Assembly: GCF_900115565.1 (NCBI RefSeq)
Contig: NZ_FOWW01000002.1
Span: 913,251-977,250 of the forward strand
Origin: Amycolatopsis arida
Lineage (GTDB): Bacteria; Actinomycetota; Actinomycetes; Mycobacteriales; Pseudonocardiaceae
DNA length: 64,000 bases
Direction of reading: 5' to 3'
This document shows positions 1 through 9,134 of this stretch, piece by piece (the first letter of the stretch is position 1; the number at the start of each line of letters is the position of its first letter). Under the pieces are notes generated by a model. That model saw nothing but the letters and a program-made list of their open reading frames with translations, did no database searches and had not been told where the DNA came from. Both the position numbers and the translations under genes were made by a program.

Positions 1-2
1 CC

Positions 3-590
3 TGGGTGATGCCGATCTTCGGCGCGTTCGTCGGGTTCTCCACCGACTGGCTGGCGATCAAGCTGATCTTCGTGCCGCGGGAGCCGGTGCGGGTGCTCGG
101 CCGGTACACGTGGCAGGGCAAGTTCCAGCGGCGGCGGCGCGAGGTCGCCCGGCAGTACGGCCAGGTGATCGCCGGCGAGGTGCTCACCGTGCCCAACCTG
201 GTGAACGCCATCCTGCACGGCCCGCGGTCGGACCGCCTGCACGCGATGATCCAACGGTTGGTGGCCAGGGAGGTGGACGCGCAGGTGAACGTGGCCAAGC
301 CGCTGGTGTCGCTGACCGTCGGCGGGCACCGGCTGCGGGAGATGAAGGCCGCCGCGGCGGCCGAGGCGGTGCGCCGGCTGCCCGGCACCCTGCGACCGGC
401 CGAGGGCTACCTCGCCGAGGCGATGGACATCGCGAACATGGTGGAGGAACGCATGCTCCGGCTCACCCCGGCGGAGTTCGAAAGCCTCCTCCGACCAGCC
501 TTCCGCCAGGACGAGTGGAAGCTGATCGCCGTCGGCGGCGTCATCGGCTTCCTCGTCGGCGAGCTGCAGGTCCTCCTGATGCTGCACTGA
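3..590 (+). CDS. DUF445 family membrane protein, 3' part
   Basis: The frame is open to the left edge, so the N-terminus lies outside the window and the GTG at 6 is internal. The visible 195 residues start in a hydrophobic segment containing GFSTDWLAIKLIF, the hallmark of DUF445 (YheB-type) proteins. A basic stretch, a soluble helical part with VAREVDAQVNVAKPLVSLTV, and a C-terminal membrane helix follow. Family members are about 400-450 residues with membrane segments at both ends; their function is unknown. No neighbour on this strand suggests a role. Confidence 0.85.
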   Translation, partial: WVMPIFGAFVGFSTDWLAIKLIFVPREPVRVLGRYTWQGKFQRRRREVARQYGQVIAGEVLTVPNLVNAILHGPRSDRLHAMIQRLVAREVDAQVNVAKPLVSLTVGGHRLREMKAAAAAEAVRRLPGTLRPAEGYLAEAMDIANMVEERMLRLTPAEFESLLRPAFRQDEWKLIAVGGVIGFLVGELQVLLMLH

Positions 591-756
591 GACTGCTCAA
601 CTTATCGGTATCTATGCGCCGTACAATAAGACGATCTTGATCGACGCTAGTATCGGGTACTTCATCCAGGGCTGCGCCCCGGGAGTTCCGACAAACTGGT
701 GTGGCTGAACCTAGTCAAACAGTGCAGCTGATTTTAAGATGGAAGTAGGGATCCAC

Positions 757-1263
757 GTGGCGACCAGGGCAAATATTTGGACGGGAGTTGCCGGTGTGGT
801 GGCAGTTGTGTCCGCACTGGTTGCCGCGTGGATCTCATTCGGAACATCCGCACCTGAACCGCCTGCCTCTGCCTCCCCTGAAGAGGCAGAAGCAATGCTC
901 AACGAGGCGGTTCGTCTGGTGCAAACGGGCAATTTTGGCGGCCTATGTGAGGCCCTGGGCCCGAAGAGCAACTGCGAGGTTCACCTACAGGAAGCCCGGG
1001 TAGCGGGGTTGGTGCCGAGTAAAACTAGACCCGAAGTTGTCGAGACGATCCAGGTGGGAGTTAACGAGGTCAGTCTTCGCTTGCAAGGAAATTATGCGGA
1101 CGGCCGGACCTACGAAACCGAGTTCCACGTGGTTCGCATCGGAGGACGGTTGCAGGCCACCAATCCAATCTACTGGCTGCCGATCGAGCGTGCTCAAGCA
1201 GACTGCAAGCACGAGCCGGAGCACCTTGTGTGTAGTAAAATTGCCATACCGCCGTCCCAATGA
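757..1263 (+). CDS. Membrane-anchored hypothetical protein in a low-GC island
   Basis: I do not recognise the family. A GTG at 757 with GTAGGG six bases upstream gives 168 residues; an in-frame ATG at 739 is the alternative but has no ribosome site. Residues 8-30 form one hydrophobic helix (signal anchor or uncleaved signal), followed by a Pro/Ala/Ser linker and an extracytoplasmic domain with four cysteines (two near GLCEALGPKSNC, two near DCKHEPEHLVC) that could form disulfides. Base composition is close to 55% GC with codons ending in A or T (aaa, att, tta), unlike all neighbours, which suggests recent acquisition. The gene is isolated, with no partner on either side. Confidence 0.6.
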   Translation: MATRANIWTGVAGVVAVVSALVAAWISFGTSAPEPPASASPEEAEAMLNEAVRLVQTGNFGGLCEALGPKSNCEVHLQEARVAGLVPSKTRPEVVETIQVGVNEVSLRLQGNYADGRTYETEFHVVRIGGRLQATNPIYWLPIERAQADCKHEPEHLVCSKIAIPPSQ

Positions 1264-1453
1264 CCCCCACAGGTGTGGGTGTTGTGCAGCCCACGATGTT
1301 TCCGACCGCCACGCCTGTCACTACGTCGGCCTGATCTGCGGAAAGCGGTATGACATGTGAGTGACAGCTTGCGACTCCGGCGTCATGAGGAGGCGGGCCG
1401 CACGCCTCGCCGACCTCGCTGCAGTGTCAGCCGAGTCCGCCGTGTCGGGCGGG

Positions 1454-1468
1454 CGAGGCTGCGCCTCG
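1454..1468 (-). terminator. Possible weak terminator after znuB
   Basis: A 6-bp GC-rich stem (CGAGGC / GCCTCG) with a 3-base loop lies just downstream of the znuB stop. There is no T-run, so this is only a candidate. Confidence 0.3.
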
Positions 1469-1475
1469 TTTCGGC

Positions 1476-2351
1476 TCATTCAGCGGGTAGCGGCCGCGAT
1501 GGCCGCGCGCCCCGTTCGGTGAGCCTGGTGCGCACGGTCGCCACCAGGCGGCAGCCGAGGTAGATCGTGAACGAGATCGCCGTCACGAAGAAGCTGACCG
1601 GCGCCTCCGGCGCGAGTGACAGCACGATCCCGCCCAGCGCGGCCGTCTCGGCGAACAGCACCGCCAGCAGCGTCGCCCGCCACGGGCTCGCGGTCACCCT
1701 GGCCGCCGCGGCCGCGGGGGTGACCATCAACGCCACCACGAGCAGCGCCCCCACGATCTGCACCCCGAGCGCCGTCGCCGCGCCGACCAGCACCGCGAAC
1801 ACCGGGCTGAGCACCCGCACCGGCACCCCACGGGCCACCGCCACCGCCGGGTCCACGCTGGCGAACAGCAGCGGCCGGTGGATCACCGCCAGCACCCCCA
1901 GCACGACGACCGCCGCGACGATCAGCGCGGTGATATCGGCCGGCTCGATCGCCACGATCTGCCCCACCAGGATGCCGAACTTGTTCGACGCCCGGCCGGG
2001 GTAGAACCACAGCAGCAGCACCCCCAACCCCAACCCGAACGACAGGATCACCCCGATCACCGAGTCGCGGTCGGACTCCCGCCCGCCGAGCAGGCCGAGC
2101 AGCAGCGCGGCCACGATCGCCCCGGCCAGTGCCCCGTAGCTCACGCTCAGCCCCAGCACCAGCGCCGCCGCCGCGCCGGTGAACGCCAGCTCCGCGGTGC
2201 CGTGCACGGCGAACGACATCCGGCGCATCACGATCAGCGGCCCCAGCACCCCGGCCACCAGGCCGAGCACCGCCGCCGCCAGCAACGCCTTCTGCACGGT
2301 GTCCAACCGGAGCAGCTCCGCGGTCACCGCGAAGTCGAACAGATCCTCCAT
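1476..2351 (-). CDS. znuB: Zinc ABC transporter permease
   Basis: 291-residue polytopic membrane protein of the ABC-3 (ZnuB/MntB) family with about eight or nine hydrophobic segments. Near the N-terminus it has GPLIVMRRMSFAVHGTAELA, matching the conserved region around the cytoplasmic coupling segment, and the central LVGQIVAIEPADI is typical of the family. It forms the channel for metal delivered by ZnuA and is energised by ZnuC. It is the last gene of znuA-znuC-znuB and starts 3 bases after the znuC stop, so it is certainly co-transcribed. Zinc rather than manganese is inferred from the His-rich ZnuA and the upstream Zur-like box. Confidence 0.9.
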   Translation of the reverse strand: MEDLFDFAVTAELLRLDTVQKALLAAAVLGLVAGVLGPLIVMRRMSFAVHGTAELAFTGAAAALVLGLSVSYGALAGAIVAALLLGLLGGRESDRDSVIGVILSFGLGLGVLLLWFYPGRASNKFGILVGQIVAIEPADITALIVAAVVVLGVLAVIHRPLLFASVDPAVAVARGVPVRVLSPVFAVLVGAATALGVQIVGALLVVALMVTPAAAAARVTASPWRATLLAVLFAETAALGGIVLSLAPEAPVSFFVTAISFTIYLGCRLVATVRTRLTERGARPSRPLPAE

Positions 2352-2354
2352 CGC

Positions 2355-3184
<830 letters not shown>

Positions 3185-3188
<4 letters not shown>

Positions 3189-4192
3189 GCCCCGCTCAGT
3201 GCCGCGGCCAGCTCGTCCACCTGCTTGCTCATCCAGGCAATGTAGTCGGTCTGCCCCTCGGGCAACGTCTCGGTCACGGTCACCACCGGGATCCCGGCGG
3301 CACCCGCCTTGGCGACCAACTGCTCGGTCACCGGAGTCTCGGTCTGCTCGTTGTGCACCACCACGCGTACCTGCCGGCCCTCGACCAGCTGGTTGACCGC
3401 TTCCTGCGCGGCGACCGGGACGTCGGTCTCCTCCTCGATGGCCTCGGCGAAGTCGCGCGGGGTGACGTCGTCCAGCCGCGCCGCCTCCAGCAGGTAGTGC
3501 GCGACCGGCTCGGTGGCGACGACCTTCGTGCCGGCGTGCTCGGCGGCCATCCGGTCGATCCGCGCCTCCAACTCGTCCAGCCGGCCGCTGAACGCCGCGG
3601 CGTTGTCGGTGAACCGCTGCTCGTCCTCGGGCCGCAGCTCACCCAGCTCGGCGGCGACCCGGTCGGCGACCGCCCGCACGGTGGCAACGTCGTACCAGAC
3701 GTGCTCGTTCCGCCCTTCGTGGCCGTGACCGTGGCCGCCCTCCGCGGGCCCTTCGTCCGCGTGGCCACCCTCGGCGTGCCCCTGCTCGTCCGCGGGCGCG
3801 AGCTCGACGGCCACCACCTTGCGCGTGTCCGGGGCCTGGTCGGCCAGCTTGGTGAAGAAGTCGTCGTAGCCACCACCGTTGGAGACCAGCAGCTTCGCGC
3901 CCTGCACCGTGGCGGCGTCCCGGGCGGTCGCCTGGTAGGAGTGCGGGTCGCCGGAAGGGTCGTTGATGATCGACGTCACCGTCGCCGCGTCACCGGCGAC
4001 GGCGCTGACGACACTGCCCCAGACGCTGGTGGACACGACCACCGGCACCGTCCCGTCGGCCGCCTGGTCGCCCCCGCTCCCGGTGTCGCCACCGCACGCG
4101 GTCAGGCCCAGCGCGAGCACCGCGACCGCGGGCGGAATCGACAGCAGGCGCCGGGCGCGGCGCGGGGCCGGTGCGGTCATCGGCACGGTCAT
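3185..4192 (-). CDS. znuA: Zinc-binding lipoprotein of the ABC transporter
   Basis: 335 residues, cluster A-I (TroA/ZnuA) metal-binding protein. A basic N-terminus and hydrophobic segment end in the lipobox LTAC, giving a lipidated Cys33, so it sits on the outer face of the membrane. Metal ligands expected for the family are visible in DPHSYQA, HVWYD and VATEPVAHYL. Between them is a long acidic, histidine-rich loop (roughly residues 134-160, GGHGHGHEG), the usual sign of a zinc transporter. CAGGAGAG precedes the ATG by 7 bases. First gene of the operon; the upstream region holds a Zur-like inverted repeat. Confidence 0.92.
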
Positions 4193-4228
4193 CGGGAACT
4201 CTCCTGGGTCGTCGCGCTCGGTAGATAA

Positions 4229-4243
4229 TGGAAACCGTTGTCG
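4229..4243 (-). promoter_or_regulatory. Probable Zur box upstream of znuA
   Basis: The 15-mer reading CGACAACGGTTTCCA on the minus strand matches about 9 of 15 positions of the actinobacterial Zur consensus (TGAAAATCATTTTCA) and is a partial inverted repeat. It lies about 37 bases before the znuA start, where a repressor would cover the promoter. The 7-mer AACCGTT inside it also occurs in the palindrome before the LacI-type gene, so the LacI protein is an alternative ligand. Confidence 0.4.
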
Positions 4244-4342
4244 AATTCAGCGTACCCCATCAGGTGGACGGGTTTCACCGTCGCCCGCGACGGACCGTCG
4301 TCGTGTGACCAAGAACGGGTAGCGCTTCTGCAATACCTACTG

Positions 4343-4355
4343 AACCGTTACGGTT
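4343..4355 (+). promoter_or_regulatory. Perfect inverted repeat directly before the LacI gene
   Basis: AACCGTTACGGTT is a perfect 6+1+6 palindrome ending 5 bases before the ATG at 4361, where a ribosome site would normally be. This is a plausible autoregulatory operator for the adjacent LacI-family protein. Binding by that protein is inferred, not shown. Confidence 0.5.
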
Positions 4356-4360
4356 TGTTC

Positions 4361-5461
4361 ATGGGCCGGCCCATCAGAACCAGGCGACAGGCGACCCTGG
4401 CGTCGCTCGCCGCCGAGCTGGGTGTCTCGCGGACGACGGTGTCCAACGCGTACAACCGTCCCGACCAGCTCTCCCCCGAGCTGCGCCGCCGCGTGCTGGA
4501 GACCGCGCGCCGGCTCGGCTACCCGGGGCCGGACCCGGTGGCCCGCTCGCTGCGCACCCGCAAGGCCGGCGCCGTGGGCCTGCTGCTCACCGAGAACCTC
4601 TCCTACGCGTTTCGCGACCCCGCCGCCGTCGGAGTCCTCGAGGGACTGGCGCTGGCCTGCGAGGACGCCGGGGTCGGCCTGCACCTCGTCCCGGCAAGCC
4701 CCGGGCGGGAGGACGTCGCCGCGGTGCACCGCGCCGGCGTCGACGGGTTCGTCGTGTACTCGGTGCCCGACGACGACCCGCACCTGGCCGCCGTGCTCTC
4801 CCGGCCGGTGCCCACTGTGATCATCGACCAACCGCGGGTCGACGGGGTCGACCGGGTCGGTCCCGACGACGACGCCGCGATCAGCGAGCTGGCCAGCCAC
4901 CTCGTCCAGCTCGGCCACCGGCAGATCGGTGTGCTCTGCATGCGACTGGCCCGGGACCGCAACGACGACTTCGCTCCGGTCGAGCGGCAACGGTCGGCGC
5001 ACTTCCACGTGCAGCGCACCCGGCTCGCCGCGCTGGCCAAGGCGTTCGAGGCGGTCGACGTCGACTGGAACGGCGTGCCGGTGGTGGAGCGCTTCGAGCA
5101 CACCGTCGACGAGGGCGCCTCGGCGGCGCGGCAGCTGCTCGACGCCTACCCACGGGTCACCGCCCTGATCTGCACCTCGGACATCCTCGCCCTCGGCGCG
5201 CTCGCCGAAGCCGGCCGGCGCGGGCTGCGGGTGCCCGCCGACCTCACCGTCACCGGGTTCGACGGCATCGCCGAGGCCAAGCGGGCCGGGCTGACCACCG
5301 TGCACCAGCCGGTGCTGGACAAGGGCAAGGCCGCTGGCAAGCTGCTGCTCGCGGCCAGCGAGCACGTGAACCCGCGGGTGATCACGCTGACCACCGAGCT
5401 GCTCATCGGCACGACGTCGGCGCCGCCGCGCACCGCCGAGGAGCTGTGGTTCGGGCCCTGA
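4361..5461 (+). CDS. LacI family transcriptional regulator
   Basis: 366 residues. The N-terminal helix-turn-helix TLASLAAELGVSRTTVSNAYNRP (about residues 12-34) and hinge helix region PDPVARSLRTRKAGAVGLL are typical of LacI, followed by a periplasmic-binding-protein-like effector domain (IDQP, GFDGIAEAKRAGLTTVHQP). The ATG at 4361 is chosen because it puts the helix-turn-helix at the correct place; a TTG at 4238 would add 41 unrelated residues. There is no Shine-Dalgarno sequence, so the mRNA may be leaderless. The effector, probably a sugar, and the regulon cannot be read from the sequence. It is divergent from znuA and 52 bases ahead of a carbonic anhydrase gene. Confidence 0.9.
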   Translation: MGRPIRTRRQATLASLAAELGVSRTTVSNAYNRPDQLSPELRRRVLETARRLGYPGPDPVARSLRTRKAGAVGLLLTENLSYAFRDPAAVGVLEGLALACEDAGVGLHLVPASPGREDVAAVHRAGVDGFVVYSVPDDDPHLAAVLSRPVPTVIIDQPRVDGVDRVGPDDDAAISELASHLVQLGHRQIGVLCMRLARDRNDDFAPVERQRSAHFHVQRTRLAALAKAFEAVDVDWNGVPVVERFEHTVDEGASAARQLLDAYPRVTALICTSDILALGALAEAGRRGLRVPADLTVTGFDGIAEAKRAGLTTVHQPVLDKGKAAGKLLLAASEHVNPRVITLTTELLIGTTSAPPRTAEELWFGP

Positions 5462-5513
5462 CCCGACCCGACACACCGTTTCCGTTTCCGACGACCGAGC
5501 CGGAGGCCCTGCC

Positions 5514-6005
5514 ATGACCGCGATCGACGACCTGCTCCGCCGCAACACCGAGGCCGGCACCGTGACCGGCGACCGCTCCCGCGCCGAGCCCGCGCTGCAC
5601 GTGGCGATCCTGACCTGCATGGACGCCAGGATCCTGGTGCCCGAGGCCTTCGGCCTGCGGGCGGGCGAGGCACACGTGCTGCGCAACGCCGGCGGAGTGG
5701 TGACCGACGACGTGATCCGCTCGCTCGCGCTCAGTCAGCGCAAGCTGGGCACCCGCGAGGTGATGGTCGTGCAGCACACCGGGTGCGGGGTGAACACCGT
5801 CACCGAGGACGGCTTCAAGGACGAGCTCGAGTCGGCGTGCGGGGTGCGCCCGACGTGGTCGATCGAGGCTTTCCGGGACGTGCACGACAGCGTGCGGCGG
5901 TCGATGGCACGGGTGCGGCGCAGCCCGTACCTGCCGCACACCGAGCACGTCCGCGGCTTCGTCTACGACATCCACGTCGGCACGCTCAGCGAGGTGACCC
6001 AGTAG
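5514..6005 (+). CDS. Beta-class carbonic anhydrase
   Basis: 163 residues, catalysing hydration of CO2 to bicarbonate. Zinc ligands are visible as Cys35 and Asp37 in the CMDAR motif and His88 and Cys91 in HTGCG. Length and ligand positions are the same as in M. tuberculosis Rv1284 (CanA), to which the sequence is also similar (GEAHV-RNAG-VVTDDVIRSLA-SQ--LGTRE). GGAGG lies 7 bases before the ATG. It precedes mutY by 13 bases, so the two may share a transcript; a carbonic anhydrase beside mutY is also the arrangement in mycobacteria. Confidence 0.93.
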   Translation: MTAIDDLLRRNTEAGTVTGDRSRAEPALHVAILTCMDARILVPEAFGLRAGEAHVLRNAGGVVTDDVIRSLALSQRKLGTREVMVVQHTGCGVNTVTEDGFKDELESACGVRPTWSIEAFRDVHDSVRRSMARVRRSPYLPHTEHVRGFVYDIHVGTLSEVTQ

Positions 6006-6018
6006 GCTCGGCGCCGAC

Positions 6019-6909
6019 ATGCCGACCGACACCGCGCTCGACACCGACACCCTGCTCACCTGGTTCGCCGAGCACGGCCGCGACCTGCCGTGGCGCCGGC
6101 CGGACTGCACGCCGTGGGGCGTGCTGGTCAGCGAGATCATGCTGCAGCAGACACCGGTGGCCAGGGTGGTGCCGCTGTGGGAGGAGTGGCTGGACCGGTG
6201 GCCCCGCCCCTCCGCGCTGGCCGCGGCCAGTCAGGGCGAGGTGCTGCGGGCGTGGGGCAAGCTCGGCTACCCGCGGCGCGCGCTGCGGCTGCACGCGGCC
6301 GCGGCGGCCATCGCCCGTGACCACGACGACGTGGTGCCGGCCGACGTCGACACCCTGCTGGCCCTGCCGGGGATCGGCGCCTACACCGCGCGGGCGGTGG
6401 CGGCGTTCGCGTACGGGCGGCGGGCGCCGGTGGTGGACACGAACGTGCGGCGCGTGGTGGCCCGCGCGGTGCACGGCGCGGGGGACGCCGGACGGCCGTC
6501 GACGACCAGGGACATGGCCGACGTCGAGGCGTTGCTGCCGGCCGAGGAGTCCCGCGCGGCGCGGCTGTCGGCCGCGTTGATGGAGCTGGGCGCGCTGGTG
6601 TGCACCGCGCGCGGGCCGCGCTGCGCCGACTGCCCGGTGTACGACTCGTGCGCGTGGCAGCGCGCGGGCCGGCCGGCGTACGAGGGGCCGGCGAAGCCGG
6701 TGCAGCGGTACGGCGGCACCGACCGGCACGTGCGTGGGCTGCTGCTGGACGTGCTGCGCGGTACCTCGGACCCGGTGCCGAAGGAGCGGCTGGACGTCGT
6801 GTGGTCGCGCGCCGGCCAGCGCGACCGGTGCCTGGACTCGCTGCTGGTGGACGGCCTCGTCGAGCAGACCGCCGACGGCCGCTTCGCCCTCCCCGGCGAG
6901 CACCGCTGA
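6019..6909 (+). CDS. mutY: A/G-specific adenine glycosylase
   Basis: 296 residues, removes adenine mispaired with 8-oxoguanine. Features in order: N-terminal catalytic region with SEIMLQQTPVARV, helix-hairpin-helix LPGIGAYTARAVAAFAYG followed by catalytic Asp in VVDTNVRRV, and the iron-sulfur cluster loop with four cysteines in CTARGPRCADCPVYDSC. The C-terminal part is short, as in mycobacterial MutY (about 300 residues), so the NUDIX-like 8-oxoG reader is reduced. It starts 13 bases after the carbonic anhydrase stop. Confidence 0.95.
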   Translation: MPTDTALDTDTLLTWFAEHGRDLPWRRPDCTPWGVLVSEIMLQQTPVARVVPLWEEWLDRWPRPSALAAASQGEVLRAWGKLGYPRRALRLHAAAAAIARDHDDVVPADVDTLLALPGIGAYTARAVAAFAYGRRAPVVDTNVRRVVARAVHGAGDAGRPSTTRDMADVEALLPAEESRAARLSAALMELGALVCTARGPRCADCPVYDSCAWQRAGRPAYEGPAKPVQRYGGTDRHVRGLLLDVLRGTSDPVPKERLDVVWSRAGQRDRCLDSLLVDGLVEQTADGRFALPGEHR

Positions 6910-6954
6910 CCGACGCACCGGCCGCGACATCGTGCGATGTCGAGGAAGTGCTCG

Positions 6955-7221
6955 ATGTCCGACGTGTTGCTTCGCGACGCCCCCGCGGACGTCCTGACGG
7001 CCATCGATGCCCAAGCGGCTCGCCTCGGTCCGTCCCGCGACGAGTTGATCGGGGCGATCACCGGTCCACGCGGGGAACGGCTCACCGCACCCACTCGTGA
7101 TCGGCAAAGCCCCAACGGACACCGACGAAAGTCCGTTAAATGTTGTCCTTATCACATTGAAGGTTTACCGTCTCCCTGTACCCCCTGCACACAACTGAAC
7201 ACAGCCGATCTGGGCGGGTGA
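6955..7221 (+). pseudogene. Remnant of a VapB/FitA-type antitoxin gene
   Basis: The first 36 or so residues, MSDVLLRDAPADVLTAIDAQ onwards to SRDELIGAI, match the ribbon-helix-helix N-terminus of FitA/VapB antitoxins (pattern MSDVLIRDVP..VLAAIDARAARLG.SR.E), and GAGGAA stands before the ATG. After about residue 40 the reading frame continues into unrelated, cysteine-containing sequence of lower GC up to TGA at 7221. No PIN-domain toxin follows. I read it as a truncated antitoxin whose toxin was lost. A small free-standing DNA-binding protein is possible. Confidence 0.5.
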
Positions 7222-7258
7222 CGCCGGTCGTGCCCCGCCCCCGTCGAGGGAGATCGAG

Positions 7259-8284
7259 ATGGCGAACGGGCCCGGCTTCGACCGACGCGCGCTGCTCAAG
7301 GGCGGCCTCACCGTGACCGCGGTCGGCGCGCTGAGCACACTCCCGGCGGGCACGGCCGCCGCCGCGGTGACCGAGCCGCGCATCTACGGCACCGCCGAGT
7401 GGGGCGCACGCCCGCCGCGGGCGCCGATTCCCGTGGAGAACCGTCGGCCGACCTACATCGTCGTGCACCACACCGTGGAGCCCGGCAACACCGACGACTT
7501 CAGCCGCGAGCGCGCCTTCTGGATCTCCCGGGCCATCCAGAACTTCCACATGGACACCCGCGGCTGGATCGACACCGGCCAGCAGTTCACCAACAGCCGC
7601 GGCGGCCACATCACCGAGGGCCGGCACCGCAGCCTGGAGATCCTCCGCGGCGGTACCCGCCACGTGCAGGGCACGAACGTGGCCAACAACAACAGCCAGG
7701 TGATCGGCATCGAGAACGAGGGCCTCTACACCCAGGTTGACGTGCCGCCCGCGCTGTGGAACTCGCTGGTCAAGCTGGTCGCCTACATCGCCAGCCAATA
7801 CCGCATCCCGACGATGAACATCAAGGGGCACCGCGACTTCAACTCCACCGAGTGCCCCGGCGGCGTGCTCTACCGCCGGCTGCCCGAGCTCCGCCAGGCG
7901 GTCGCCCGTGAGCTGGGCGTTCCGGCCACCGAGCCCGCCGAGTGGCCCCTGCTCAAGCCCGGCGACACCGGCCGCGACGTGCTGGTCGCCCAGCACCTGC
8001 TGCGCGCCCGCGGCGCGCGCGACGTGCCCACCGACGGCGTGTTCGGCGCCACGACCCGGCGCGCGGTGGCCCGCTTCGCCGACGCGCACGGCCTCGGCGG
8101 GCACACCTGCTACGCCGGCGCGCACGCCGACGAGCGCGGCTTCCTCGGCGCCGACCTCTGGCCCCTGCTCGCCCCCACGACCACGGCCGACTCCGGCGGC
8201 GACGCCGGCCGCGCCGCCGCCCTGCTCACCCGCGATCCGGAACCCCTCACCCCGCACCGCTGGAAGGCGCTGCTCAACGCCTGA
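7259..8284 (+). CDS. Tat-exported N-acetylmuramoyl-L-alanine amidase
   Basis: 341 residues. Twin-arginine signal DRRALLKGGL (Arg9-Arg10) with hydrophobic core and AAA cleavage region near residue 35. The amidase_2/PGRP domain follows, with zinc histidine in YIVVHHT, second histidine in KGHRDFNSTECPGG and the expected cysteine. A C-terminal peptidoglycan-binding module follows (LLKPGDTGRDVLVAQHLLRA...DGVFGATTRRAVARFA). It cleaves the bond between muramic acid and the stem peptide outside the cell. GGGAGATCGAG precedes the ATG. A homologous amidase (Rv3594) occupies the equivalent region in mycobacteria. Convergent with the hydrolase gene downstream. Confidence 0.9.
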   Translation: MANGPGFDRRALLKGGLTVTAVGALSTLPAGTAAAAVTEPRIYGTAEWGARPPRAPIPVENRRPTYIVVHHTVEPGNTDDFSRERAFWISRAIQNFHMDTRGWIDTGQQFTNSRGGHITEGRHRSLEILRGGTRHVQGTNVANNNSQVIGIENEGLYTQVDVPPALWNSLVKLVAYIASQYRIPTMNIKGHRDFNSTECPGGVLYRRLPELRQAVARELGVPATEPAEWPLLKPGDTGRDVLVAQHLLRARGARDVPTDGVFGATTRRAVARFADAHGLGGHTCYAGAHADERGFLGADLWPLLAPTTTADSGGDAGRAAALLTRDPEPLTPHRWKALLNA

Positions 8285-8307
8285 CCACGAGCGGGGCGCG
8301 TTTCAAC

Positions 8308-8330
8308 GCCACGAAGGCCACCTTCATGGC
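8308..8330. repeat. 23-nt hairpin repeat, copy 1, between convergent genes
   Basis: Ten-base arms GCCACGAAGG and CCTTCATGGC (one mismatch) around a CCA loop, between the convergent amidase and hydrolase genes. Two related copies lie at 25113-25135 and 25143-25165. Position suggests a bidirectional terminator or a dispersed REP-like element. Confidence 0.7.
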
Positions 8331-8356
8331 ACGGCTGAGCCACGGGGCTCGGGGTG

Positions 8357-9121
8357 CTAGCGGCCGAGCACCTTGGAGAGGAACGCCTCCACCGCGCCGC
8401 GGTACTCCTCGGGCGCGTCGTCGTGCACGACGTGCCCGGCGCTCGGCACCACGACGTGCCGGCCGCCGGGCACCCGCGCGGCCAGCTCGGCCTGCTGCCC
8501 CGGCGGCATGGCCGTGTTCCCGGCCTCGATCACCAGCAGCGGGCACCGCACCCCGGCCACCAGCGCCCAGTAGTCGCGCCGCCCCCACTCGGCGGCGATC
8601 TCGTACAGGTCGGCCAGGTCGGCGATCAGGTGGTAGCCGTCGGCGCGCTCCTCGACGCACTCGGCGAAGTAGTCGCCGGTCGCGCCGAAGAACCGCCGCA
8701 CGTGCGCGATCGACTGGAACGGCACCGGCCACGAGTCGAAGTACGCCCGCCACGCGTCGACGGTCCTGCCCCGCTGGTCGGGGGCCATGTCCTCGACCAC
8801 CACGGCGCGGGCGAGGTCCGGCCGGGTCGCGGCGAGCGCCCACGCGTGCAGCCCGCCCATCGAGTGGCCGATCAGCACGGCCGGCCCCTCGCCGAGCTCG
8901 GTGACCAGTTCGGCGACGTCGTCGACGAAGTCCTCGGTGCGCCATGGCCCTCCTCGGCGGGCCCGTCCGTGCCCCCGCGCGTCCGGGCCCACCACGTGCC
9001 CGTACCGGGTCAGCCACTGCGCCACCGACCACCACGTGGTGGCCCGCCCCATCAACCCGTGCAGCACCACGATCAGCGGCCCGCTGCCGCCGAAGTCGAC
9101 AACCCCGTTACCCCGGTCCAC
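8357..9121 (-). CDS. Alpha/beta-fold hydrolase
   Basis: 254 residues. Oxyanion region VVLHGLMG, nucleophile elbow GHSMGG (serine near residue 96), and C-terminal histidine in SAGHVVHDD define an alpha/beta hydrolase with an inserted cap. The acid is likely in the segment LLVIEAGNTAMP, although an Asp is not obvious there. The substrate is unknown. The syntenic M. tuberculosis gene Rv3591c is also a putative hydrolase. No signal peptide is seen, so it is cytoplasmic. Confidence 0.85.
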   Translation of the reverse strand: MDRGNGVVDFGGSGPLIVVLHGLMGRATTWWSVAQWLTRYGHVVGPDARGHGRARRGGPWRTEDFVDDVAELVTELGEGPAVLIGHSMGGLHAWALAATRPDLARAVVVEDMAPDQRGRTVDAWRAYFDSWPVPFQSIAHVRRFFGATGDYFAECVEERADGYHLIADLADLYEIAAEWGRRDYWALVAGVRCPLLVIEAGNTAMPPGQQAELAARVPGGRHVVVPSAGHVVHDDAPEEYRGAVEAFLSKVLGR

Positions 9122-9134
9122 CTAAGCTCCGTCC

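Noticed and set aside
1357..1563. A 68-codon plus-strand frame between the orphan gene and znuB
   Set aside because: Arg/Ser-rich translation overlapping the znuB 3' end; it is a GC shadow.
4238..4360. A TTG start that would extend the LacI-family protein by 41 residues
   Set aside because: The extension lies in the promoter region and displaces the helix-turn-helix from its normal N-terminal position.
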